Notes: a model not told the origin generated them from the letters alone. 64,000 bases of DNA from Chryseolinea sp. H1M3-3 (GCF_029360725.1 NZ_JARKMY010000001.1:248001-312000); one strand, 5' to 3'; shown: positions 43,347-53,717, counted from the first letter of the stretch. Numbers and translations are program-made.

Positions 43347-45317
43347 TTATTTTTTCTTCTTGAAAACGAGTTCAGTCTGCTGGGCAGCAATGACATTGTT
43401 GAAGAGTTCCTTGAGGTAATGATATTCCTGGGGTGCGAAGATGGGTCTGGCGATCAGCAATGAATTGTTCATCGACAACTTGTTCATACTATTTGTAATT
43501 TCAAAAAGGTAGCGGCCCCCATTCTGGGGCAGGGTGAGACCGATTTTGGCAGGAATTTCTTCTACGCTATAATCTGCAGGATAATCCAGGTTTAAGATTA
43601 GCACTTCTTCCAGGGGCACACCGAAGTCGACGGGATACAGTCGTTCCGAGGACCTGAATGGATTTTTGTCCCATTGTTCAACGATAAATGGATTGAATAA
43701 AAAATCACCGTCATTAAATTGATTAGCCAATTCAACCTCAACATCTAGCTTAACTACAAAAGGTTTTGAAAATTCTTCTGCATTCTCAATTGTAAAATTC
43801 TTGATGCTTATATGTTGCAGATTATTCCTTAAGTCATCTATGTATTCCTTTTGACTGCTGAAACTGCTCAACTTTTTGCGTTGAGTCACAGCTTTGTAAC
43901 CAGAATAAGCATATTGGATCGACCCGCTAATGACGTTGTCTTTTAAACCCAGGTTAAGAATGGAAACAATTTTTGATTTTCCAGTCGGCTTCAAATCATA
44001 CCAATAAGATTCTTTATCGCCCAAAACGCGGCCTTTGCCATTCAAGCATCGCTCCGGAAGTAAACCAAAGGGATGAAAATAGTCGGACGCATCAAGCAAA
44101 TAGACTTTCTCGCCAATGTTGACCTTGGCAATGACATAATTAAATTCACTTAAAACCGGGTAGAGTTCTGTTGGCCGGCCATTTCGGCGCGTGGATAGCA
44201 CCATCGGTTCGACCGGCACGTTGGCGTATTTTAATGCGGCAATAAGGGATAAATTGATGTCACCGATATTCCCGGTTTTCGACTCAAATGCTTTTTTGAT
44301 ACCCAGGTCACTGTATTTGCCGTAAACATCGTTCCAGTGATACCATTCCTTGATGAAATTGTAAATTTTTTCCGCTTTGGCATGAACATCCGTCTCACCT
44401 GAAATCAGCTGCTCTACTTTATTATCAACGATATCTTTCCCCCGCTTTATCTGCACGCCAAACGATGTACTTTGACGCAATTCCTGATCTGCATCCTTCC
44501 ATTCCGTGGTGATCATGTCTTTACGACCATCAAAATAATTTACTTGTGAAAGCTCAAAACATACCGCTGACAAGAAATTAGATTTTGCCGTCATGTAATC
44601 CTCTTCCTTAAAAGCAGGAATATTTTTAATACCATATTTTAACCTGGAGCAGTCGGCCTTTGCTCCCCCACCCGGCGTAAAGCATTCCTTGATTTGCCCG
44701 CTTTCATTGGTAGTAAGATTCAAAAATCCTTTTAAGGAAATATTGTATATGTAATTTCCTGGAATAAGACACCAGAATTCACTCTGCATTTTAGGGATCT
44801 CACATTGAAATTCCCACGAACGAAAATTATAAACGAATGGTGACTCGAGGATATAAAAGACTTCAATGACACTCCCAACTTTAACATTGGGTATCGCAAA
44901 CTTTTTTATGTCATACGATTTATTATAGTTTTCGGTAAATATACTTTTAGGGTCCACCTTAGTTTCTCGCATGGAACCATTTTCAACGCTAAAAGAAGAT
45001 GCTTTTATAGAAATTATTTTTTCGGCACGCCCATCGGATTTCCTGAGTGGAATTTCATAAGTACCGTACGAAACACCGGCTTGTTTTAATATTTTGATCT
45101 TGGCGTGGTATTCGAAAAGAATATTATTGTCGTTATAATTATCAATATATGCCTCTCCGAATTCATCAAGGAAAACGGCAACGGCGGAGGTATCCGCCGG
45201 ATATTCTTTTAAATCTAATTCGCGATAGGTAACCTGACCGTACGGGAACCCATTTCCTTGTGAATAAGTAATGGATGATAAACAGGTGCAGAAAAGGAAT
45301 GCTAAAAAATGACGCAT
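43347..45317 (-). CDS. DUF3857 protein with degenerate transglutaminase domain
   Basis: 656 residues. Signal peptide ends near TYSQ (20). DUF3857 covers about 50-230. The transglutaminase-like core follows at about 310-420, and a DUF2569/PF12970-like beta domain forms the C-terminus. The motif where the catalytic Cys is expected reads TGNIGDINLSLIAAL, so Cys is Ile, and the His position reads FNYVIAKV (Tyr). Only the Asp (LLDAS) remains. This suggests a non-catalytic, perhaps binding role, as in some other Bacteroidota members. Function unknown. Confidence 0.85.
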   Translation of the reverse strand: MRHFLAFLFCTCLSSITYSQGNGFPYGQVTYRELDLKEYPADTSAVAVFLDEFGEAYIDNYNDNNILFEYHAKIKILKQAGVSYGTYEIPLRKSDGRAEKIISIKASSFSVENGSMRETKVDPKSIFTENYNKSYDIKKFAIPNVKVGSVIEVFYILESPFVYNFRSWEFQCEIPKMQSEFWCLIPGNYIYNISLKGFLNLTTNESGQIKECFTPGGGAKADCSRLKYGIKNIPAFKEEDYMTAKSNFLSAVCFELSQVNYFDGRKDMITTEWKDADQELRQSTSFGVQIKRGKDIVDNKVEQLISGETDVHAKAEKIYNFIKEWYHWNDVYGKYSDLGIKKAFESKTGNIGDINLSLIAALKYANVPVEPMVLSTRRNGRPTELYPVLSEFNYVIAKVNIGEKVYLLDASDYFHPFGLLPERCLNGKGRVLGDKESYWYDLKPTGKSKIVSILNLGLKDNVISGSIQYAYSGYKAVTQRKKLSSFSSQKEYIDDLRNNLQHISIKNFTIENAEEFSKPFVVKLDVEVELANQFNDGDFLFNPFIVEQWDKNPFRSSERLYPVDFGVPLEEVLILNLDYPADYSVEEIPAKIGLTLPQNGGRYLFEITNSMNKLSMNNSLLIARPIFAPQEYHYLKELFNNVIAAQQTELVFKKKK

Positions 45318-45575
45318 ATAACTTAAAACAGGAAAATAGATAATAGCGGAGATTTATACTATTTCAAAGTGAAGTGTAACCTTAACGATTTAAAGCATAA
45401 TGACTTTTTCATTTTATTGCATGATTACCGTGGCTATTTTATAATTCAAGTACGCCAACGTTAGATCGTGAGCTTTTCGCGGAAGCTATTTTGAAAAGGA
45501 ATCGACCTTCGCTCCGTTTTAAAAATATTTACACGTAAACTTTGAAATCACATCATCAACGCACTCCTTTAGTAA

Positions 45576-46085
45576 ATGATAAGAGTCGGATTACTTTCTG
45601 ATACCCATGGATATCTTGATGAAAAAGTCTATCATCATTTTAAGGATTGTGATGAAATTTGGCATGCGGGCGATATTGGAAATTCGATGATTGCTGATGC
45701 ACTAGAAAATTTCAAGCCACTTCGTGCTGTGTTTGGAAACATTGATGATATCAACCTGCAAACCAGATTTCCAGAGGACCAATTTTTTAAGTGTGAACAG
45801 GTGAACGTTTGGATGACACACATTGGCGGAGTGCCTCCTAATTATAATCCACGCGTAAAAAAAATATTAAAAGAAAATCCGCCAGATATTTTTATTTGTG
45901 GCCATTCTCACATTTTAAGAGTCAAACGCGATGTACAATACAACAACATGTTATACGTAAATCCGGGCGCAGCGGGAAATCAGGGTTTTCATGCCATGAA
46001 AACGATCTTGCGCTTTTCAATAACGCAGCACAAAATTGAAAACATGGAGGTGATTGAATTAGGAAAAAGGGGTGCCTTAATTTAA
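45576..46085 (+). CDS. YfcE/MJ0936-type metallophosphoesterase
   Basis: 169 residues. Calcineurin-like fold with LLSDTHGYLDEKV at the start, WHAGDIGN, AVFGNIDD (Asn), MTHIGG and CGHSHILRV near residue 110, which together supply the two-metal site. Members hydrolyse phosphodiesters or phosphomonoesters; the natural substrate is unknown. Confidence 0.93.
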   Translation: MIRVGLLSDTHGYLDEKVYHHFKDCDEIWHAGDIGNSMIADALENFKPLRAVFGNIDDINLQTRFPEDQFFKCEQVNVWMTHIGGVPPNYNPRVKKILKENPPDIFICGHSHILRVKRDVQYNNMLYVNPGAAGNQGFHAMKTILRFSITQHKIENMEVIELGKRGALI

Positions 46086-46178
46086 GAACCTCTTAAAACC
46101 GAGAACAATAACTGTTCTATCCCATGAACCATAATCCATGAGTTATCAAAAGACGAAAATTGATTTCTGAAAATGTTT

Positions 46179-47303
46179 TTAGACGTATTGATTTAACATT
46201 ACCGGCATCACCAACATCAGAATGTCTTCGCTTGAATCTTTTTCATAAGGCAAAATTACACCTGCTTTATTCGGCGCTGACATGGTAAGTTTAATCTTAC
46301 TTGAATCCATGTTCGTCAGCATTTCGATCAGGAATTTCGCATTAAATCCAATCTCGATATCTTCACCATCATGCTCACATGAAAGTCGTTCGTTGGCTTC
46401 GTTCGAGAAGTCAAGATCTTCGGCGGAAATTTGAAGTTCACTTCCGGTTATTTTCAAACGAACCTGGTGTGTGGTTTTATTAGCATAAATGGAAATACGT
46501 TTTAGTGCTCCTAATAAATCACTACGCTCAATCGACATAGTGATATTATTCTGCGAAGGAATTACGTTGTCGTAGTCCGGGAAACGCTCATCAATCAGGC
46601 GGCATATCATCTTGATATTACCAAACTTGAAAAAAGCATTTGACATATTGAAGCTCAGACTCACATCGGTGTTCTCGCTTGGAAGCGTAGCCTTCAGCAG
46701 GTTTAGAGCCTTTCTGGGAATGATAATAGAATTTCCGTTAGCGGATTTGACGTCAGCCCTTCTGTATCGCACCAAACGATGACCATCGGTAGCAACGAAC
46801 GTGGAATTTTTCTCACCTAGATTTACATATACGCCGGTCATGGCAGGGCGAAGTTCGTCGTTGCTGGTCGCAAAAATGGTGTTATTGATCGCGCGCGCTA
46901 AAACTTCTGTTGATATTTCTGCTGTAAAGTCGTTTGAAACCGAAGGGACCTTGGGAAAATCGGTGGCATTTTCGCCAGACAATTTATACCTACCGTTATC
47001 CGATATTATTTCAATGCTGTAAGTAGACTCGTCAATTGAAAAGGTTACTGGCTGCTCTGGCAGATTTTTTAAGGTGTCTAATAAAATCCTTGCAGGCACA
47101 GCAATACTTCCCTTCTCTTTCGATTCAACCTGCAGTTCCGTAATCATCGAAGTCTGAAGATCTGAGGCAGTAACGGTTAACGCTCCCTTTTCGAGTTCAA
47201 AAAGGAAGTTCTCTAAAATGGGCACTACAGGATTGGTTGTAATAACTCCATTAATATTAGATAGTTGCTTAAGCAGGTAAGCAGAATTGACAATAAACTT
47301 CAT
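46179..47303 (-). CDS. dnaN: DNA polymerase III beta sliding clamp
   Basis: 374 residues forming three beta-clamp domains: MKFIVNSAYLLKQLSNINGVI, FVATDGHRLVRYRRAD, and the last domain ending LMPVMLNQYV, the usual clamp C-terminus (VMPMRL in E. coli). It confers processivity on Pol III. In this genome it is not next to dnaA but follows the gliding transporter genes. Confidence 0.97.
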   Translation of the reverse strand: MKFIVNSAYLLKQLSNINGVITTNPVVPILENFLFELEKGALTVTASDLQTSMITELQVESKEKGSIAVPARILLDTLKNLPEQPVTFSIDESTYSIEIISDNGRYKLSGENATDFPKVPSVSNDFTAEISTEVLARAINNTIFATSNDELRPAMTGVYVNLGEKNSTFVATDGHRLVRYRRADVKSANGNSIIIPRKALNLLKATLPSENTDVSLSFNMSNAFFKFGNIKMICRLIDERFPDYDNVIPSQNNITMSIERSDLLGALKRISIYANKTTHQVRLKITGSELQISAEDLDFSNEANERLSCEHDGEDIEIGFNAKFLIEMLTNMDSSKIKLTMSAPNKAGVILPYEKDSSEDILMLVMPVMLNQYV

Positions 47304-47405
47304 TGGGAGACAGTGGTTTGATTTTAAGCGGAGGTAAAGTTATAAAGAAAACCGAATAATAAAACGGCGAAATTCAAGTCCCAAATCATGGTTTTTTAAA
47401 CGGAC

Positions 47406-48341
47406 TTACTTTCCAAAAAAAGCGCGTCGTTTTAAAATACGCTGGATGCTGGGAGGGTCAAAATAGGCCCATTGAACTCCATTGATGACACCGGGAACCT
47501 TTTCATTGGATTTTAAAGGTTGATATAATTCGAGTGAATAGGTCCGTTGGGCAATATCCTTTATCGTCAAAACCATCACAGGCAGGGGTTTCGAAACGGA
47601 ATCGCCCAACATTGGCTGCTCCACATATTCCTCTACCGTAAGCAATGAAACATCATCCAGGTAATCATTTAACTTGGTGGTATCTACCGCTAATAAACCT
47701 TTTACAGAGAAATAATTATCCTTCAAGGCAACTTCGAAATTATCTGCAGGATGCTGGGGAAATTTGGTTTCAAGGCTTTGGAAATTTCTCCAATTGAACC
47801 CAAAGACATATTTATTTCTCCAATCTTTCTCTGGCAATTCAAAAATGCCGGAAACATAAACGCGATAACCCGGAATCGTAACCAAATAACATTTGTCATT
47901 TTCGCTCTCCTTACAGAAGTAGGCTTGCGTTTTTTGGGCATTTCCGCCTGCATAAAATATTGATTCAGTTGTTCCGCCTGTACTTAACGAAACTTTGATA
48001 CCATTTTGCCTCAATGCACTATTTACCGAGTCCTGAATGGTGGCCGACAGGAGGCGCTTAGGTTCTGCTTGTTGTAGTGTAGCAAACAAAACTTCGATCA
48101 TGGTTGCTTCGGCATCAAATTGGTTGTTAACAACCCACTTTGTGCCGTTGAATTTCAACTCGACCTTGCCTTTTTCAGATTCTAATATTACCTGATCGAT
48201 TTCCTTCAGGTTGTAGTCTTTAAAAATATTCTTATCGATATCGACAGTTCCCCCATCGGAACCTAAGAGATAAATCAGCAATGTGCCTACGCACAACACA
48301 CAGAAGAGAAGGGCTAACCGTTTGTTTTTTCTTTCCTGCAT
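47406..48341 (-). CDS. DUF4340 domain protein
   Basis: 311 residues from ATG 48341. One N-terminal membrane helix (about 8-25), then a periplasmic DUF4340 domain with KEIDQVILESEKGKVELKFNG, KWVVNNQFDAEATMIEVLFATL and WRNKYVFGFNWRNFQS. It starts one base after the gldG stop, so it is certainly co-transcribed with gldFG. DUF4340 proteins are often next to ABC transporters that carry the GldG-type domain, suggesting a helper of that complex. Confidence 0.87.
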   Translation of the reverse strand: MQERKNKRLALLFCVLCVGTLLIYLLGSDGGTVDIDKNIFKDYNLKEIDQVILESEKGKVELKFNGTKWVVNNQFDAEATMIEVLFATLQQAEPKRLLSATIQDSVNSALRQNGIKVSLSTGGTTESIFYAGGNAQKTQAYFCKESENDKCYLVTIPGYRVYVSGIFELPEKDWRNKYVFGFNWRNFQSLETKFPQHPADNFEVALKDNYFSVKGLLAVDTTKLNDYLDDVSLLTVEEYVEQPMLGDSVSKPLPVMVLTIKDIAQRTYSLELYQPLKSNEKVPGVINGVQWAYFDPPSIQRILKRRAFFGK

Positions 48342-48342
48342 A

Positions 48343-50028
48343 TCAAAATTTGGCAAATCTCTTTTTTCGTAAATAAAATCTGAACACACCGTATCCAATC
48401 AGCAACAGTAGTGGAGCACCCAAGTTGAGTACTTGCCACTTAAAGCGTTCATTTTTAAGCCTCACTTTGTCGAGTGGTCGAATTTTTACTTCTTTGTTCC
48501 GTGCTTGAATCAACCCGTTTTCATTTGTGAGGTACGCCACCGTATTGAGTAAAAGATCGCGGTTGGCAAACGTAGTATTGGTCATCGGATCAAATCCCAA
48601 CGCCTGTGGTTCTTTGCTGCGTGGGTTCACATCGTTGCGCGCAACATCGCCATCGGCGATAACAACTATTTTAGAAGGAACGCCATCTGAAATTACTTTT
48701 GATGATTCAAACCCCTTGGGAGGAAAGCGATTTTTATATAACGAAGTAAATTTCCCTTCCAACAACACGCCAACAGGAATATATTGGGTGACATAGTCAG
48801 CATCACGCATATTTTTCCTAAGCTCATTAATATTAATATGTACCGGCGTTGAAATTTTTCTGGAGTATGGCGAAGTCATCAGCAATGGAGTCTTCAAGAT
48901 GCCCGTTGCTTTAACTGTATCGATACTGTTACAAAATTTTGTTAACACCGCATCAAGATTACGAGTAATAGGATGGTTGGCATACTGACTGATAAGCGGG
49001 AAGAACGGCCATTCCATTAACTGCATCTTGGGCTTTCCCCCGGCTTGCCCCGTGATAACCGGATACATGCCCGAACGCCTGTCTTGAACGAGGTCTGGAT
49101 TGATTCTTACACCGTATTTAAATAACTGATCATCGAGGTTAAGATTATTCGGTCCTGCAAAATAGTCATCACGGCCAACGCTGTCCATGGAAGCGTTGAC
49201 TTTATCCATTAGAAACAAAATTTTTCCTCCCTGCATGAGAAATTGGTCAAGTACATATTTCTCTGGTTCAGCAAATGCCATCCTTGGTTTCGCTATCACC
49301 AACACATCAAATTTTTTCAAATCCCTTTCGTTGGAAAGATTGACATCGAACACATCATATATTTCGAACAGATTACTTCTCAGGCTAAAGCTTTCCAGGG
49401 AATCCAATTCCCCATGACCTGAAACAAATCCGATTGATTTCCGATCGGTACTGATCAGATTGTGAATGACGCTTATAATTTCGTATTCTATACCTTCAAT
49501 TGATTGATTGATTTCCTGGTCTGGTGTGCCTGCTTTATTTCCTTTCAGCAGCATCACACCCTTCTCCACACCTTCGTAAGAGATCACTACACCAGGAAAA
49601 ATGATCTGTTCTTCCCGCTGTCCGTCCCGAGTATCAATGATGTTTGTAGGCTGAATTCCTTTCGACGCCAGATCGGCCATAAATTCATTTCGAGCCTTTT
49701 CACCCATCGCCACCGCCGGATCAGTAACTGAGTAGGTAATTTTATTTTTAGAATAGATCCGAAATTCCTCCAAAGTTTCAAGAATAGCTTTTTGAAAGCG
49801 TTGAAAGCTGGCGTTTAACTTCCCTTCTAGGAAAACTTCGATATGAATTTCATCCTCAAGACCACGCAGAATGTGAAGTGTCTCAGGTTTTACGCTAAAA
49901 CGTTTCTCTTCGGTTAAATCGAACCGGTAAAATTGCTTAGAGACTAAAAGATTAATCAGTAGAATGAAAACAAATCCGTTTGCAAACGTTAAAATATCAC
50001 CCAGCCTTCTGCCTTTCCAGTCTACCAT
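48343..50028 (-). CDS. gldG: Gliding motility ABC transporter accessory protein GldG
   Basis: 561 residues. Membrane helix at about 15-35, a long periplasmic PF09822-type domain (SVTDPAVAMGEKARNEFM, ISYEGVEKGVMLLKGN, VSGHGELDSLESFSL, FDVLVIAKPRMAFAEPEKYVLDQFLMQGGKILFLMD), then a C-terminal helix with RFYLRKKRF. In Flavobacterium johnsoniae GldG with GldF and GldA is needed for gliding motility. It overlaps gldF by 7 bp. Confidence 0.93.
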   Translation of the reverse strand: MVDWKGRRLGDILTFANGFVFILLINLLVSKQFYRFDLTEEKRFSVKPETLHILRGLEDEIHIEVFLEGKLNASFQRFQKAILETLEEFRIYSKNKITYSVTDPAVAMGEKARNEFMADLASKGIQPTNIIDTRDGQREEQIIFPGVVISYEGVEKGVMLLKGNKAGTPDQEINQSIEGIEYEIISVIHNLISTDRKSIGFVSGHGELDSLESFSLRSNLFEIYDVFDVNLSNERDLKKFDVLVIAKPRMAFAEPEKYVLDQFLMQGGKILFLMDKVNASMDSVGRDDYFAGPNNLNLDDQLFKYGVRINPDLVQDRRSGMYPVITGQAGGKPKMQLMEWPFFPLISQYANHPITRNLDAVLTKFCNSIDTVKATGILKTPLLMTSPYSRKISTPVHININELRKNMRDADYVTQYIPVGVLLEGKFTSLYKNRFPPKGFESSKVISDGVPSKIVVIADGDVARNDVNPRSKEPQALGFDPMTNTTFANRDLLLNTVAYLTNENGLIQARNKEVKIRPLDKVRLKNERFKWQVLNLGAPLLLLIGYGVFRFYLRKKRFAKF

Positions 50029-50750
50029 TGTCTGCTGCCCAGGATTAATTTGGTCACCGATAACATAAGAAAAGTAACACTCGCGAAGTAAACAACGTCG
50101 CGGGTATCAACAAGACCCTTGCGCATAGCGTCATAGTGGTACAGAATACCGAGTTGTTTAACAAACAACGCATCTGTATCCCAAAGATTTAATGAGGAGA
50201 TGGAATCAAACCCCAAAAAAGTTAGGAAGCACAGAAATGCGGCAAGAATAAAAGCAACGATCTGGTTGGTAGTCATACTAGACGCCAGAATACCAATCGA
50301 ACAAAAAACGGCTGCGAGAAATGCTATCCCGATATAAGATCCTATCACACCTGGCGTATCAATGTTGCCGGGAGGATTTCCCAGGTTGTATATCGAATAA
50401 TAATATAAAAGTGTCGGTGCCAAGGCAAAGAGCACAAGAAAAAAATTCGCCAGAAACTTTCCTAGAATAATTTCCCAGTCGCTGAGGGGTTTGGTAAGCA
50501 GCAATTCCATAGTGCCTGACTTTTTTTCCTCCGCAAAACTTCTCATTGTAATGGCAGGAACTAAAAATATAAATACATACGGACCAAGCAAGAACAACGT
50601 ATCCATATCTGCATAACCATAATCCAGCACGGCTGTATCCGGAAAAACCCACATGAGAAGTCCTATGGCTGTCAGAAACACGCCAATGACGATGTAGGCA
50701 ATGAGCGAGTTTAAAAAGCTGTTGAATTCTTTAGAGAAAACCTGGAGCAT
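50022..50750 (-). CDS. gldF: Gliding motility ABC transporter permease GldF
   Basis: 242 residues, six membrane segments, ABC-2 type permease. Starts VFSKEFNSFLNSLIAYIV and carries MRSFAEEKKSGTMELLLTKPLSDWEIILGKF, the typical coupling segment. Works with the ATPase GldA and accessory GldG. The substrate of this transporter is unknown. A 257-bp gap separates it from gldA upstream. Confidence 0.94.
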   Translation of the reverse strand: MLQVFSKEFNSFLNSLIAYIVIGVFLTAIGLLMWVFPDTAVLDYGYADMDTLFLLGPYVFIFLVPAITMRSFAEEKKSGTMELLLTKPLSDWEIILGKFLANFFLVLFALAPTLLYYYSIYNLGNPPGNIDTPGVIGSYIGIAFLAAVFCSIGILASSMTTNQIVAFILAAFLCFLTFLGFDSISSLNLWDTDALFVKQLGILYHYDAMRKGLVDTRDVVYFASVTFLMLSVTKLILGSRQW

Positions 50751-51007
50751 AGCATTAAGAAATACAGGGTGAGCGGTACGAAGTGGGAATTGTTAATGTT
50801 CGATGGATGGCCGGCTGGGTTCTCTTCACGATGTTCATTTAGATTAAAAAATTGTAGAAGCAAATATTCATACAAGATGGTGCCTCATTTATGGTTTTTC
50901 GAACGCTATACTCACCGTAAAATAAACAAATAAGTAATCACAAATAAAATCCAATTCAGCATACTGTGGTCAGCGTTTCTTATGGGTAAACTGGTCAATC
51001 GAAAAAT

Positions 51008-51931
51008 TCATGAAACATTTACTTGTGTCAGATCCCGGAAAATGTTCTCAAGGGAATTTTCTTCCTGCTTTAAGCCAATGAGGGATAAATTATTGTCAGC
51101 AGCAAATCTGAATATTTCTGGCCTGACATCAGTTGTCCCATCCGATGTAACTTTATATTTGAATCCTTCCATGGCCTCAACTTCCTTCACCCCGCGAAGG
51201 GACTTAAGCAAATGAACCTCAACATCTCTTTCGAACTGGACTGAAATGGTTGCCGTGTTGCCTTGTGACAGAAGTATCCGATCCAGTTTATCATCGGCTA
51301 CAATCGCTCCCTTATTGATAACGATTACCCGGTCACACAATGCCTGAACCTCCTGCATGATGTGGGTGGAAAAAAGTACTGTCTTCTGCTCAGCGATCGT
51401 CTTAATCAGTTTACGGATTTCAACCAGCTGGTTTGGATCTAATCCGGAAGTGGGCTCGTCGAGAATTAGAATTTCTGGATCGTGAATCAACGCCTGCGCT
51501 AACCCAACACGCTGCCGATACCCTTTTGACAGCGCTTCAATTTTTTTATTCTGCTCGGGATTTAATCCACATAGGTCAACAATTTCATTAACACGTTGCT
51601 TCAAATGCTGACCGCGCAGTCCATATATCTTACCTATGAAGGCCAAATACTCGTGTACATATAAATCCAGATAAAGCGGATTATGTTCAGGCAAGTATCC
51701 CGTGATTTGTTTCACTTCCATAGGCTTTTCCACAACGTTATAGCCACCAACCCATGCCTCACCATCCGACGGGGGAAGGAAGCAAGTGACAATTTTCATG
51801 GTTGTGGATTTCCCCGCACCATTGGGTCCCAGGAAGCCCACAATCTCACCTGCTTTGATATCGAAAGAGATATTATTTACCGCTTTCTGTGTACCATAAA
51901 TTTTGGTCAAATTCTTCAGCTGCAAAGACAT
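51008..51931 (-). CDS. gldA: Gliding motility ABC transporter ATPase GldA
   Basis: 307 residues. Walker A GPNGAGKSTTMKIV, Q-loop TGYLPEHNPLYLDLYV, signature LSKGYRQRVGLAQ, Walker B ILILDEPTSGLDPNQ and a C-terminal domain of about 90 residues. In F. johnsoniae gldA lies apart from gldFG; here it is upstream in the same direction, with no gene between. Confidence 0.94.
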   Translation of the reverse strand: MSLQLKNLTKIYGTQKAVNNISFDIKAGEIVGFLGPNGAGKSTTMKIVTCFLPPSDGEAWVGGYNVVEKPMEVKQITGYLPEHNPLYLDLYVHEYLAFIGKIYGLRGQHLKQRVNEIVDLCGLNPEQNKKIEALSKGYRQRVGLAQALIHDPEILILDEPTSGLDPNQLVEIRKLIKTIAEQKTVLFSTHIMQEVQALCDRVIVINKGAIVADDKLDRILLSQGNTATISVQFERDVEVHLLKSLRGVKEVEAMEGFKYKVTSDGTTDVRPEIFRFAADNNLSLIGLKQEENSLENIFRDLTQVNVS

Positions 51932-52055
51932 GAGCTTTTCTCTTTAAAACCTCAAGTTTAGAGCTTTGTGCACGGAAAGCCGAACCTTATATCAAAAACT
52001 TTTATGCAGACTTGCATTACATCAGATAACGTACTGTTTGCCCCGTTAATTGTAA

Positions 52056-52086
52056 TTGAACTGAAGGAATAAATTGCGCAACTTTG
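52056..52086 (+). promoter_or_regulatory. Possible promoter of the DUF4369-thioredoxin gene
   Basis: TTG (52056-52058), 20 bp, CAACTTTG (52079-52086), one mismatch from TAnnTTTG. Places the start of transcription about 15 bases before the ATG at 52108. Confidence 0.4.
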
Positions 52087-52107
52087 TCGTTAGAAACAAA
52101 AACACGT

Positions 52108-53553
52108 ATGCGCTCAATACTTTTTGCTTTATGTCTTTTGATTTCCTCGTTGTGTGCAGCTCAACCTGGTTACAATCTGCGGTTTAAAATTAATGGCTTA
52201 AAAGATACGACGGTATACCTGGGGCACTTCTATGGTGAAGCCACCTATATCAAGGATACTGCACAGGTTAACAGTCAGGGTGAGTTTACCTTCGATGGCA
52301 AAACTACGCTGCGGCAGGGTGTGTATTTCCTCGTACTTGGCAAGACTAAGCAGTTCGATATGATATTGGGCCATGATCAACATTTTTCTATGGCCACTGA
52401 TCGAAAGGAGTATTACAAAAATATGGTTGTTACCGGCGATGAGGACAACAAATTATTTTTTGAAAACATGATGTTTAACATGGAGCGTCACAAGGAAGCG
52501 GAACCTTTTATCAAGGTAGTTCAGGACAGTACCTTAACAGACGATAAAAAGAAAGATGCCCGGAGTGCGTATTCAAAAATAAACGAAAAGGTATTGGCCT
52601 ATCAAAATGAGCTTATCTCAAAACACCCCACAACATTAACTGCGCGGATATTGAAATCGAATCAAACAATACATATTCCGGAACCTCCTAAAAGGGCAGA
52701 TGGCTCTATCGATAGCACCTTTCAGTTGAAATGGTACCGAGAACATTTCTTCGATAATATGGATCTTGCCGACGACGCATTTCTTCAAATGCCCAAGCCC
52801 ATTTACAGAGACAAGATCAACGAATACCTTGATAAACTTTATCCCCAGCAGGCCGATTCGCTTACAAAAGCGATAGAAAAAGTTGTGGCCAAAGCGAAGA
52901 AAAACCAGGAGACTTACAAATATGCGGTTTTCACTTCTATACTGAAATATCAACAACCAGAGATCATGGGTCTGGATGAAGTATATGTGAACGTGTTCGA
53001 CAAATATTTTGCCACCGGCGAAATGAATTTTTGGGTGAATGATAAAATGAAATCCAACCTTAAGGAACATGCTGACCGCTTGCGCCATAGTCTGGTCGGT
53101 AAAACCGGTGCCAACCTGATCATGCAGGACGCTAATTTCAAACCGCGTTCGATGTACGACATCAAGAGCAAATACACTGTATTGTTCATTTTTGATCCGG
53201 ACTGTGGTCATTGTAAAACGGAAACTCCCAAACTCGTGTCGTTGTACAATAAAAAGAAATTTGATCTTGAAGTTTATGCCGTAAGTGCCGATACATCGAT
53301 GGTAAAAATGCGCAACTACATTAAGGAAATGAAAATGAATTGGATCACCGTGAATGGTCCCCGTACTTATGTGGGTCCTTACCAGAATTTATATGACGCA
53401 CAAACCACGCCATCGCTATATGTATTGGATACCAAGAAAAAAATCATCGGGAAAAAAATACCGACCGATAAGCTAGAGGAATTCTTAACTCATTACGAAA
53501 AGTATCAGAGGGAAAAAGAGTTATCAAAATCAAAAACGCCAACAAAATCATAG
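52108..53553 (+). CDS. DUF4369-type thioredoxin-like protein
   Basis: 481 residues from ATG 52108. Signal peptide ends near CAAQ (19). An N-terminal DUF4369 domain (KINGLKDTTVYLGHFYGEATY) is followed by a helical DUF5106-like middle (about 120-320) and a C-terminal TlpA-like thioredoxin domain with FDPDCGHCKTETPKLV, active site CGHC at about residues 370-373, and the cis-Pro loop TTPSLYVLD. Periplasmic thiol-disulfide oxidoreductase by family; partners unknown. Divergent from gldA. Confidence 0.87.
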   Translation: MRSILFALCLLISSLCAAQPGYNLRFKINGLKDTTVYLGHFYGEATYIKDTAQVNSQGEFTFDGKTTLRQGVYFLVLGKTKQFDMILGHDQHFSMATDRKEYYKNMVVTGDEDNKLFFENMMFNMERHKEAEPFIKVVQDSTLTDDKKKDARSAYSKINEKVLAYQNELISKHPTTLTARILKSNQTIHIPEPPKRADGSIDSTFQLKWYREHFFDNMDLADDAFLQMPKPIYRDKINEYLDKLYPQQADSLTKAIEKVVAKAKKNQETYKYAVFTSILKYQQPEIMGLDEVYVNVFDKYFATGEMNFWVNDKMKSNLKEHADRLRHSLVGKTGANLIMQDANFKPRSMYDIKSKYTVLFIFDPDCGHCKTETPKLVSLYNKKKFDLEVYAVSADTSMVKMRNYIKEMKMNWITVNGPRTYVGPYQNLYDAQTTPSLYVLDTKKKIIGKKIPTDKLEEFLTHYEKYQREKELSKSKTPTKS

Positions 53554-53717
53554 GTAAGTCAAAGATTTTACAATTTTTTACAATTGAAAAAGTTCAAAAT
53601 TTACCTGGAAATCGCTTTTTGTAACATTTTTAAAATTTTAGTCGTCTAACGATGCAACTATTCACGTGAGGCGGAGTATCTATAATACATAATACCGATA
53701 ACCTTAAATTTTTAGCT

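Noticed and set aside
46102-46118. AGAACA-ATAAC-TGTTCT inverted repeat between the phosphodiesterase and dnaN genes
   Set aside because: Short AT-rich stem, not followed by T-run and lying downstream of both convergent genes; no clear role.
52636-53211. A 191-codon minus-strand frame opposite the DUF4369-thioredoxin gene
   Set aside because: Shadow frame; the sense gene has a signal peptide and a CxxC thioredoxin site.
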